Below, one piece after another: positions 7,798 through 15,507 of a DNA stretch of 64,000 nucleotides. Position numbers and translations under genes: made by a program. The stretch lies in NCBI RefSeq assembly GCF_900176115.1, contig NZ_FWWR01000009.1, positions 434,001-498,000 of the forward strand, in the 5' to 3' direction. This DNA comes from Peptoniphilus asaccharolyticus DSM 20463 (lineage in GTDB: Bacteria > Bacillota > Clostridia > Tissierellales > Peptoniphilaceae). How positions within the stretch are numbered: position 1 is the stretch's first letter; every line of letters starts with the position of its first letter. The notes beneath the pieces are model-generated. The model was not told the DNA's origin. It worked only from the letters and a program-made list of their open reading frames with translations, and searched no databases.

Positions 7798-7825
7798 ATA
7801 GAGCCTTTTTTTAATATAACAAATT

Positions 7826-9205
7826 TTATTTTAATAAGTCGTCGCCTATTTTGAATACATCTCCAGCTCCCATTGTAACTACTATATCATTAGGTTGTAA
7901 CTCATTTTTTAAATAGGTTACTATATCTGAAAAGTCGCTCATGTAAACAGCCTTATCTCCATAATTTATAATGGCATCTACTAAAGTTTTTGAGTGTATA
8001 TCTCCATAGTCTTTTTCTCTGGCTGCATATATATCTGTGATTATAGTCAGGTCTGTATCATCAAAAGATTTTGAGAAAGAATCTAATAATAATTTAGTTC
8101 TCGTAAATGTATGAGGTTGGAATATACAGAATAGTCTTGATTTACATTGAGTTTTTAGAGCTTTTAAAGAAGCTTTTATTTCAGTTGGGTGATGTGCATA
8201 ATCATCTATTACAGAAGCATTATTATAAACACCCTTAAACTCTAATCTTCTATGAACTCCAGTATATTTTTTCAAACTTTTAATAATAATATCTAAAGGC
8301 ATATTATTTTCGTAAGCAGCTGCTATTGCACAAAGTGAGTTATAAACATTATGTTCTCCAAGAACTGAAAGTTGAACTTCACCCTTAAATTCTCCGTTAT
8401 GATATAAATCATAAGTAGGACATTCGTTTTTTAAATTTATATTTTTAGCAAAGTAGTTAGCTGATTGATCTTTAGCAGAGCAAGTGATTACTTTACAAAC
8501 AGCTTTTGATTGTAAATTTTTAACTTTTTCATCATCTACATTGAGCACCAATGTATCTTGAACAGTAAGGTTTTTAACTAACCCTTCAAATGTAGAAATT
8601 ATATGCTCTATATTGTCAAAGAAATCCAAATGATCTTCATCTATATTTAATACTATTGAAGTTGTAGGAAAGTATTTTAAAATATTTGCTCTGTATTCAC
8701 AAGCCTCAGTTAGGAGCAAATCTTTATCTCCAATTTTAACATTTCCGCCGATTTCATCTAAATTTCCACCAAGTAGTATAGTTGGATTTTCTTCTGTGTT
8801 TAATAATATTTCAGTTAGCATTGAAGTAGTTGAAGTTTTCCCGTGTGTACCGCTAACTGCTATAGATGTTTTATAATTTTTCATAAGTTGACCTAAGAAT
8901 GAAGCTCTATCAATAATATCTACCTTGGATTTTATAGCAGCCTCTAACTCTTGATTGTCTAAACTAATTGCGTCTGTATAAATAATCAAATCTGCATTTT
9001 TGATGTTTTTTGGACTGTGTTCAAAGTATATTTTTGCGCCTAAAGATTCAAGTTTATCTGTGATAGGAGACGATTTTCTATCAGAACCAGATACAGAATA
9101 GTTATAGTTAAGTAAAATCTGGGCAATTGCACTCATTGAAATTCCGCCTATTCCAATAAAATGCACGTGATTATATTTATGTTCATCTATGTTAAAGTTA
9201 TCCAT
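7826..9205 (-). CDS. murC: UDP-N-acetylmuramate--L-alanine ligase
   Basis: Cytosolic ATP-dependent ligase adding L-Ala to UDP-MurNAc, the first peptide step of peptidoglycan synthesis. 459 residues, normal length. It shows the MurC N-terminal HFIGIGGISMSA loop, the ATP-binding SGTHGKTSTTSML (about residue 120), TEACEYRANIL, NIDEDHLDFF, and the C-terminal DDYAHHPTEI motif (about 340) specific to the MurC family. The ribosome site is AAGGGGG. It is a single gene; its stop is 20 bp from the ISL3 insertion, which has separated it from a shared palindromic terminator. Confidence 0.96.
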   Translation of the reverse strand: MDNFNIDEHKYNHVHFIGIGGISMSAIAQILLNYNYSVSGSDRKSSPITDKLESLGAKIYFEHSPKNIKNADLIIYTDAISLDNQELEAAIKSKVDIIDRASFLGQLMKNYKTSIAVSGTHGKTSTTSMLTEILLNTEENPTILLGGNLDEIGGNVKIGDKDLLLTEACEYRANILKYFPTTSIVLNIDEDHLDFFDNIEHIISTFEGLVKNLTVQDTLVLNVDDEKVKNLQSKAVCKVITCSAKDQSANYFAKNINLKNECPTYDLYHNGEFKGEVQLSVLGEHNVYNSLCAIAAAYENNMPLDIIIKSLKKYTGVHRRLEFKGVYNNASVIDDYAHHPTEIKASLKALKTQCKSRLFCIFQPHTFTRTKLLLDSFSKSFDDTDLTIITDIYAAREKDYGDIHSKTLVDAIINYGDKAVYMSDFSDIVTYLKNELQPNDIVVTMGAGDVFKIGDDLLK

Positions 9206-9228
9206 TTAATCCCCCTTGTAATAACAAT

Positions 9229-9237
9229 ATTATAACA
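9229..9237 (-). promoter_or_regulatory. Extended -10 promoter of murC
   Basis: On the minus strand TGTTATAAT (TGn plus TATAAT), about 28 bp upstream of the murC start. No good -35 is seen at 17 bp (TTAAAT). Confidence 0.45.
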
Positions 9238-9289
9238 TAATTAAAGTAATAATTTAAAATATTAACTGCAATAATGATTAATTGAGAGT

Positions 9290-9314
9290 TTGTAATTTAA
9301 CAATTTATTTTGTA
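9290..9314 (+). promoter_or_regulatory. Stranded -35 half of the original spoVG promoter
   Basis: TTGTAA (9290-9295), 17 bp and the TA of the target duplication. Joined to TAAT at 10435-10438 this restores TTGTAA-N17-TATAAT. IS30 copy 2 lies exactly between the halves. Confidence 0.55.
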
Positions 9315-10430
9315 GATAATTTATCATAACAAGTGCAACATAAATAAACTCATAGCTAATCAGCTGTGTTAATATGTAAGTGACCAAACAAAACATATTA
9401 AAAGGAGTGATTAACTATGAGCTATAACCATCTTACCATAGAAGAAAGATCTTGTATTTACCAATTTTTAAATTTAGGAATGAGTATAAGGAAAATTGCA
9501 CAAGCACTTAAAAGGTCACCTAGTACAATATCTAGAGAAATTAAAAGAAATTCATCTAAGATAAAAGTTAGTAGGGGAAGTTACACTAAGTACTTTCCGA
9601 TAAAGGCAAATGATAAATATATTGATAGAAGAAAAGACTGCCATAGAAAAAGTAAATTTTCTAAAGATGTTATTGATTATTTAACTGTAAAGATTAACGA
9701 ACATTGGTCCCCTGAACAAATATCAAATAGAAACACAAATGAGATTCATGAATTACCATCTACATCAACGATATATAGAATGATACACGCCAAAAAGCTG
9801 CCAAAAACTAGTATGAAAAATTTGAGAAGAAAAGCTAAATTTAAAAGGCCAGCAGAAAAAAGAGGAAAATTCAATGATAAAGGTAGAACAATTAAGAAAA
9901 GACCTAAAGAGATATACAGAAGGCAAGAATTAGGCCACTGGGAAGCAGATACAGTGGAATCAGGCAGATTAGATCATAAAAGGAAAAGTAGATGTTGTTT
10001 CGTAACTTTAGCAGAAAGAAAATCTAGATATTATATAGCAATCCTAGTTGAAAATAGAAAGTCGGAAAGCGTAACACCAGCAATAATAAATGCATTAAAA
10101 GATTATCCAAAAGAATTAGTAAAAACAATAACCTTTGATAGAGGTAAAGAATTTTCAGAATTTGAGAAAATAGAAAAAGAATTAGGATGCAAAACTTATT
10201 TTTGTGATCCCTATTGTGCATGGCAAAAAGGTACAAATGAAAATAGTAACGGACTTTTGAGGGAGTTTTATCCTAAGGGTATGGATTTATCAGAAGTGAA
10301 TATTGATGAATTAAATTATAACTTAAGTTTAATGAATAATAGACCTAGAAAATGTATAAAATATAAAACACCTAAAGAAGAACTTTTTGGTCTCTTACCA
10401 TAGGTGTTGCATTTGATTTGACAATTCGTC
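9315..10430 (+). mobile_element. IS30-family element, copy 2 (in the spoVG promoter)
   Basis: 1116 bp with the same ends as copy 1; target duplication TGTA at 9311-9314 and 10431-10434. The duplication overlaps the spoVG -10 box, so the insertion separates the -35 and -10 elements. Confidence 0.93.
9417..10403 (+). CDS. IS30-family transposase, copy 2
   Basis: Identical 328-residue protein to copy 1, with the intact helix-turn-helix and DDE residues. It is oriented toward spoVG, so any read-through transcription from the element could reach that gene. Confidence 0.95.
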   Translation: MSYNHLTIEERSCIYQFLNLGMSIRKIAQALKRSPSTISREIKRNSSKIKVSRGSYTKYFPIKANDKYIDRRKDCHRKSKFSKDVIDYLTVKINEHWSPEQISNRNTNEIHELPSTSTIYRMIHAKKLPKTSMKNLRRKAKFKRPAEKRGKFNDKGRTIKKRPKEIYRRQELGHWEADTVESGRLDHKRKSRCCFVTLAERKSRYYIAILVENRKSESVTPAIINALKDYPKELVKTITFDRGKEFSEFEKIEKELGCKTYFCDPYCAWQKGTNENSNGLLREFYPKGMDLSEVNIDELNYNLSLMNNRPRKCIKYKTPKEELFGLLP

Positions 10431-10465
10431 TGTATAATAACATACATAAAAGAGGTGATAATAGT

Positions 10466-10747
10466 ATGAGAATAACAGATGTAAGAATCAGAAAACTACC
10501 AGAAGACAGCAAATTAAAAGCAGTTGTTTCTGTAACATTCGATGACCAAATCGTGATTCATGACATCAAGATAATTGAAGGGGCAGAATCTATTTTTGTA
10601 GCTATGCCTTCGCGTAAACTTCCTAATGGGGAATTTAAAGATATAGCACATCCAATCAATGCAGAAACAAGAAAAGAATTGGAAGAAGCTATATTCAAAC
10701 AATATAATTTGGCATTAAATAGTGGACTAGAAGACATATCTGAATAA
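10466..10747 (+). CDS. spoVG: Septation/regulatory protein SpoVG
   Basis: Small nucleic-acid-binding regulator, in Firmicutes linked to cell division, capsule and virulence genes and, in sporeformers, to cortex formation. 93 residues from ATG 10466 (ribosome site AGAGGTGA at 10451-10458). The start MRITDVRIRKL, the strand AVVSVTFDDQIVIHDIKIIEG and FVAMPSRKLPNGEFKDIAHPIN (about residues 45-66) are hallmark SpoVG sequences. An upstream in-frame codon at 10418 lies inside the insertion sequence and is not used. A strong terminator follows. Expression is probably altered because IS30 copy 2 removes the native -35. Confidence 0.93.
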   Translation: MRITDVRIRKLPEDSKLKAVVSVTFDDQIVIHDIKIIEGAESIFVAMPSRKLPNGEFKDIAHPINAETRKELEEAIFKQYNLALNSGLEDISE

Positions 10748-10748
10748 G

Positions 10749-10775
10749 ATAGAGCTGAAAAGCTCTATTTTTTTT
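10749..10775 (+). terminator. spoVG terminator
   Basis: ATAGAGCT (10749-10756), GAAA loop, AGCTCTAT (10761-10768), then seven T's. Confidence 0.9.
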
Positions 10776-10864
10776 ATACAACTAATAGTAAAATAGAAAT
10801 TAGCAGTAAGTTATCACTATACGTAACTAAAAGTAATTAAAATTTATCGTAAGGAGAGATATAG

Positions 10865-12592
10865 ATGAGTTTAAATATGTTGAGAAGTTTAATGCAAGAT
10901 AATAATCTTGATGCATATTTAGTTTTGACATCAGACCCGCATAATAGTGAGTATTTGGCACAATATTATAAGGAAAGACAACACTTAACTAAGTTTACCG
11001 GTTCTCAAGGAACGGCAGTAGTAACTAAGGATAAAGCTTATCTTTGGGCAGATGGTAGATATTTTGAACAAGCTGAGCGTCAAATAGCCGGGACTGGATT
11101 TGAACTTATGAAGATAGGTGTGGATGGAGTTCCTACTGTAAATGAATTTTTAAAAAGTATCAATTGCAAGAGAATAGGATATAATGCGCTGTATATGCCT
11201 ATTTCAGAATACGAAACTATGGAAAAAGAAGTTCCGAATTCTGAACTTGTAGATATAGACCTATATAAAAAAATATGGACTGATAGAAGTTTTAACAAAA
11301 CAAAGTCTTTTTCTCATAGTGAATGGAGCGATAGAGACTCAAAAGAAAAATTAAATATCGTAAGAGATAGTCTAAAAGCTAAAGATGCAACAGCAACTCT
11401 TGTAACTAGTTTAGAGGGCGTTGCTTGGCTATCTAACACAAGAGGAAACGATATAGAAAACGTTCCTGTTACATTTGCTTATGCACTTGTAACTTTAGAA
11501 GGAGCAAAACTGTTTATTGATAATAGTAAAATAGAATCATTTAAAGATGAATTAGAAGAGAATTTAGAGATTTATGAGTATGATGAAATATTTGAAGTCT
11601 TGAGTGAATTAGAAAGTGAAAAGTTTATCTTAAGTCCGCAAACTAATACCAAATTATACAAGCTTATAGAAGAAAAAAATGAGGTTTTAGGTAAAGATGA
11701 CATTGTAGGTTACTTGAAGAGTGTTAAGAGCGCCGGAGAGTTAGAACATATTAGAGAATCACATATAAGAGATGGATTATATGTGACTAAATTTATGTAT
11801 TGGTTAAAAAATTCTGATTTGAGTAACGAAACTGAATGGACATGTGCTAACAAAATAGATTCTCTAAGAGCAAGCGATTCAAGATATTTAGATTTGAGCT
11901 TTGGAACTATATCTGCTTATGGACCAAATGCAAGCATGATGCACTATTCTGCAGATGAGAAATCAGCAGCTAAGATTGAAAATAGAGGATTTTTATTAGT
12001 TGACTCAGGTGGACAATATTTAGATGGAACTACTGACATAACAAGAACTTTTGCAGTAGGTGAATTAACTGAAGAAGAAAAAGAACATTTCACATATGTT
12101 CTAAAGTCACATCTACAACTTATGAGAGCTGTATTTCCGGAAAAAACGAAATCCTTATGCTTGGATGCAATAGCTAGAAAAGAAGTTTGGGCTATAAATG
12201 AAGATTATAGATGTGGTACAGGACATGGAGTGGGATATGTTTTAGGAGTTCATGAAAGTCCACCACAATTTAACACTCGTTCAGATAAAACTTTAGCTCC
12301 TGGTATGATAATTTCTAATGAGCCCGGTATATACAAGGATGGCAAATACGGAATTAGAATTGAAAACATACTAGAAGTTGTAGAAGATAAATATAATGAT
12401 TATGGACAATTTTTGAAATTTGAAACTATTTCTTATGCGCCAATAGACTTGGATGCAGTTAAAGTAGAATTGTTGACTAAGGAAGAAAAAGAATGTCTAA
12501 ATAAATATCACAAAGCTGTATACGAAAAATTAAATGGACTTATGTCAGAAGAAGAAAGAACTTGGCTGAAGGAGTACACTAGAGAAATTTAA
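10865..12592 (+). CDS. Aminopeptidase P family protein (Xaa-Pro aminopeptidase, M24B)
   Basis: Metallopeptidase removing N-terminal residues ahead of proline; cytosolic (no signal peptide). 575 residues, the long form with two creatinase-like N-terminal domains (about 1-300), the pita-bread M24 domain (about 305-515) and a C-terminal extension. Metal ligands are visible: LLVDSGGQYLDGTTDITRTF (two Asp), GTGHGVGYVLGVHE (His), ISNEPGIY (Glu) and GIRIENI (Glu). AAGGAGAG precedes the ATG. uvrC follows after 7-10 bp, so the two are probably cotranscribed. It complements PepD in peptide use. Confidence 0.92.
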   Translation: MSLNMLRSLMQDNNLDAYLVLTSDPHNSEYLAQYYKERQHLTKFTGSQGTAVVTKDKAYLWADGRYFEQAERQIAGTGFELMKIGVDGVPTVNEFLKSINCKRIGYNALYMPISEYETMEKEVPNSELVDIDLYKKIWTDRSFNKTKSFSHSEWSDRDSKEKLNIVRDSLKAKDATATLVTSLEGVAWLSNTRGNDIENVPVTFAYALVTLEGAKLFIDNSKIESFKDELEENLEIYEYDEIFEVLSELESEKFILSPQTNTKLYKLIEEKNEVLGKDDIVGYLKSVKSAGELEHIRESHIRDGLYVTKFMYWLKNSDLSNETEWTCANKIDSLRASDSRYLDLSFGTISAYGPNASMMHYSADEKSAAKIENRGFLLVDSGGQYLDGTTDITRTFAVGELTEEEKEHFTYVLKSHLQLMRAVFPEKTKSLCLDAIARKEVWAINEDYRCGTGHGVGYVLGVHESPPQFNTRSDKTLAPGMIISNEPGIYKDGKYGIRIENILEVVEDKYNDYGQFLKFETISYAPIDLDAVKVELLTKEEKECLNKYHKAVYEKLNGLMSEEERTWLKEYTREI

Positions 12593-12602
12593 AGGTGATT
12601 TG

Positions 12603-14456
12603 TTGGAAGATATAGAAGGAAGACTTAAAAACTTGCCTGATTTACCAGGCGTATATATTATGAAAAATGCTCAAGATGAAGTCATATACGTTGGTAAAGC
12701 TAAAAATTTGAAAAAAAGAGTGAGTCAATATTTTGGAAGTTATGGAAAGAGTTATGCAAAAGTAAAGGCGATGGTTTCACACATCGCCGATTTTGAATAT
12801 ATAATAGTTGAAAATGAGATAGAGTCTCTTATATTAGAAAGTAATTTGATAAAAGATAATTTACCAAAGTACAATATTTTATTGAGAGATGATAAACAAT
12901 ACCCTTATATAAAAATAACTAATGAAAAATTTCCAAGAGTGTTAAAGACAAGAAAGATATTAAAGGATGGGGCAAAGTATTTTGGGCCGTATCCAGCAGT
13001 TACAGCAGTTAATGATACCATAGATTTAATAAACAGAACGTATCCTCTTAGGACATGTAGTTTAAATTTAAAAAAAGATATAGGAAAGTACAGACCTTGC
13101 TTAAATTACTTTATAGGAAAATGCATAGCTCCTTGCAAAGGTGGTGTAGATGAGGATAAGTACAATAAAATGGTAGAAGAGATATCAAATTTTTTAGAGG
13201 GAAAAGATGAAAGAATGATTCTATCTCTAAAAGAAAGAATGTTAGAAGCTTCTAAAAATCTTGAGTTTGAAAAAGCTGCAATGTATAGAGATGATATACA
13301 ATCGTTAGAAATATTAAAAGAGAAACAAATTATTTCAAATACTAATATTTCAGAGAATCAAGACATAATAGGAATAGCTAGAGGCATAGATGAAGTCTTA
13401 GTTCAAGTATTTTTTGTAAGAGAAGGTAAGATCATAGGAAGAGAACATTATTTCATGAAAGATTATTTTGAGAATCAAAATAGTGAGATAATAAGTGCAT
13501 TTATTAAGCAATTCTATGCAGGGGTTACGTTCATACCTAGAGAGTTAATAATAGAATCTGAGCCGGAAGATAAAAAATTACTTGAAGAATTCTTATCTAT
13601 GAGAAGAGGTCATAATGTTGAAATAGTAGTTCCTCAAAGAGGCGATAAATTAAAATTAGTCAGAATGGCAAAGCAAAATGCTTTAGAAATGATTAATAAA
13701 TATGCAGACAAGTATAAAAAGAAAATAGAAGAAAATACAAAATCTCTGGAAGAAATAAAAAATTTAATAAACTTAGACAGAATTCCACAGAGGATTGAAG
13801 CGTATGATATTTCAAATACCTATGGAATAGAATCTGTCGGATCTATGGTTGTATTTGAAAACGGAGTTTCTAAAAAAAGTGACTATAGAAAATTTAAAAT
13901 ACGTACTGTAGAAGGGCCTAATGACTATGCATCTATGAAAGAAGTTTTGACAAGAAGATTTAAGAGAGGTATAGAAGAAAAGAATAGCAATATAAATTCT
14001 TCTTTTTCTAAATTTCCAGATTTGATAATGATGGATGGCGGTAAGGGTCAAGTAAATATTGCTTTGAAAGTTTTGAGTGAATTGAATATAGATGTTCCGG
14101 TATGTGGTTTGGTTAAAGATGATTTTCATACAACAAGAGGGATAATATATCAAAATACAGAATACAATTTAAAAATAAATAGTAGCGGATACAGAATGAT
14201 ATATAAAATTCAAGAAGAAGCACATAGATTTGCAATTAATTACCATAGATCGTTGCGAGAAAAAGATATATTTATATCTGAACTCGACAATATAAAAAAC
14301 ATAGGGAAAGTTAGAAAACAGAATTTGATGAAGCATTTTAAATCTATAAAAAAAATTAAAGAAGCTTCTGTAGATGAATTAGAAATAGTAGATGGTATGA
14401 ATAGAACTGCCGCAGAAAGTATTTACCAACATTTTCACGGAGGATTAAATGGATAG
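12603..14456 (+). CDS. uvrC: Excinuclease ABC subunit C
   Basis: Makes both incisions around UvrAB-marked DNA lesions in nucleotide excision repair. About 617 residues. N-terminal GIY-YIG nuclease (LPGVYIMKNAQDEVIYVGKAKNL, residues 12-35), a cysteine cluster (CLNYFIGKCIAPCKG), the UVR motif around residue 200-235 (SLKERMLEASKNLEFEKAA), the RNase H-like domain with RIEAYDISNTYG and MMDGGKGQVN, and C-terminal helix-hairpin-helix repeats (IKNIGKVRKQNLMKHF). AAGGTGAT at 12592-12599 favours TTG 12603 over TTG 12600. The end overlaps hprK by 8 bp. Confidence 0.95.
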   Translation: MEDIEGRLKNLPDLPGVYIMKNAQDEVIYVGKAKNLKKRVSQYFGSYGKSYAKVKAMVSHIADFEYIIVENEIESLILESNLIKDNLPKYNILLRDDKQYPYIKITNEKFPRVLKTRKILKDGAKYFGPYPAVTAVNDTIDLINRTYPLRTCSLNLKKDIGKYRPCLNYFIGKCIAPCKGGVDEDKYNKMVEEISNFLEGKDERMILSLKERMLEASKNLEFEKAAMYRDDIQSLEILKEKQIISNTNISENQDIIGIARGIDEVLVQVFFVREGKIIGREHYFMKDYFENQNSEIISAFIKQFYAGVTFIPRELIIESEPEDKKLLEEFLSMRRGHNVEIVVPQRGDKLKLVRMAKQNALEMINKYADKYKKKIEENTKSLEEIKNLINLDRIPQRIEAYDISNTYGIESVGSMVVFENGVSKKSDYRKFKIRTVEGPNDYASMKEVLTRRFKRGIEEKNSNINSSFSKFPDLIMMDGGKGQVNIALKVLSELNIDVPVCGLVKDDFHTTRGIIYQNTEYNLKINSSGYRMIYKIQEEAHRFAINYHRSLREKDIFISELDNIKNIGKVRKQNLMKHFKSIKKIKEASVDELEIVDGMNRTAAESIYQHFHGGLNG

Positions 14457-15366
14457 AATAGCTTTAAACAAGGTTATAAACGATTTAAATCTAAGCATTT
14501 TATATAAATCAAATAATTTCAATAATATTTATTTGGAAACATTAGATATAAACAGACCTGGATTACAGTTAAATGGTCACTTCGATTCTTTTGACGACAA
14601 GAGAGTTCAAATAATTGGAGAACAGGAATGGTATTTCTTAAATGAAATGACGTCTGAAGAGAGGTATAATGCCGTAAAAAAACTTTTTTCATGTAAAATT
14701 CCAGCTATAATTTTTATGCGTAATAGATGGATACATGATGAAATAGTGGAATTAGCTAAGGAGATGGATATAACTTTACTTAGAACTGAAGAAACTTTCT
14801 CAAAGTTCTCCATAAAGTTCCAAAATTATATGGAGATCGAATTAGCTCCTACCATAAGAATGCACGGGGTTCTCTTGGACGTTTATGGTGTTGGTGTTTT
14901 AATAAAGGGCAATAGCGGTGTCGGTAAGAGTGAAACAGCCTTGGATTTAATATCAAAGGGTTCTAAGTTGATTTCTGATGATTCTGTAATCATAAAGAGA
15001 ATAGACGATAGATTGATAGGAAAATCTCCTATAATTACCAAGCATTTTATGGAAATTAGGGGAGTTGGCATAATAGATGTTGAAAAAATATTTGGAATCG
15101 GCTTTGTAATGGATTCAAAAGAAGTAGAAATGGTAGTGAATTTAGAACCATGGGATCATGAAGCTGAATACGATAGGCTGGGAATAGACAATGAATACGA
15201 AACTATTTTGGATAAAAAAGTAGTTAAATTTGATATTCCAGTTAAGCCTGGAAGAAATTCTGCACTAATTATAGAAATTGCAACTAAGAATTTTAAACAA
15301 AAAGAGCAAGGATATAATCCTGCGGAAGAGTTAAATAAGAGGATATTAGGTTATAGATTGGACTGA
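14449..15366 (+). CDS. hprK: HPr kinase/phosphorylase
   Basis: Bifunctional enzyme that phosphorylates HPr on Ser46 and reverses it, controlling carbon catabolite repression and sugar uptake in Firmicutes. 305 residues. Walker A GNSGVGKSE (about residues 152-160), the H-containing MHGVLLDVYGVGVLIKG strand before it, DDSV after it, and the family signature MEIRGVGIIDV (about 203) are all clear. It overlaps uvrC by 8 bp, implying translational coupling. A weak hairpin (ATTTCAC/GTGAAAT, 15366-15382) follows without a T-run. Confidence 0.95.
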   Translation: MDRIALNKVINDLNLSILYKSNNFNNIYLETLDINRPGLQLNGHFDSFDDKRVQIIGEQEWYFLNEMTSEERYNAVKKLFSCKIPAIIFMRNRWIHDEIVELAKEMDITLLRTEETFSKFSIKFQNYMEIELAPTIRMHGVLLDVYGVGVLIKGNSGVGKSETALDLISKGSKLISDDSVIIKRIDDRLIGKSPIITKHFMEIRGVGIIDVEKIFGIGFVMDSKEVEMVVNLEPWDHEAEYDRLGIDNEYETILDKKVVKFDIPVKPGRNSALIIEIATKNFKQKEQGYNPAEELNKRILGYRLD

Positions 15367-15434
15367 TTTCACAATGTGAAATAGGTTCTAAACAAGTAAA
15401 ATACACGTTTTTGGCGTTTATTATGCTCAAATCA

Positions 15435-15463
15435 TTGCAATTATAATTTATTAGATTTATAAT
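15435..15463 (+). promoter_or_regulatory. Promoter of nifJ
   Basis: TTGCAA (15435-15440), 17 bp, TATAAT (15458-15463). The start would fall near 15470, ahead of the AGGGGG ribosome site. Confidence 0.65.
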
Positions 15464-15507
15464 AATAAAGAGAGAAAAAATTTTTAAAACTAACTAGGGG
15501 GATTAAA

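Larger units (their letters stand above)
5190..7805 (-). mobile_element. ISL3-family insertion sequence, interrupted by IS30 copy 1
   Basis: The ends are 24-bp inverted repeats with 18 matches: GGCTCTAT...TTGGGGAG at 5190-5213 and its complement at 7782-7805. GGCTCT termini are typical of ISL3. The element is flanked by an 8-bp target duplication, TTTTTTTA, at 5182-5189 and 7806-7813, the duplication size known for this family. Its target was the T-run of the terminator at 5161-5188. It carries one minus-strand transposase gene (frameshifted) and, between that gene and the right end, an IS30 element of 1116 bp. Without it the element would be about 1.5 kb. Confidence 0.9.

Noticed and set aside
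15366-15382. hprK terminator
   Set aside because: The 7-bp stem has a 3-nt loop but no T-run; listed only within the hprK entry.
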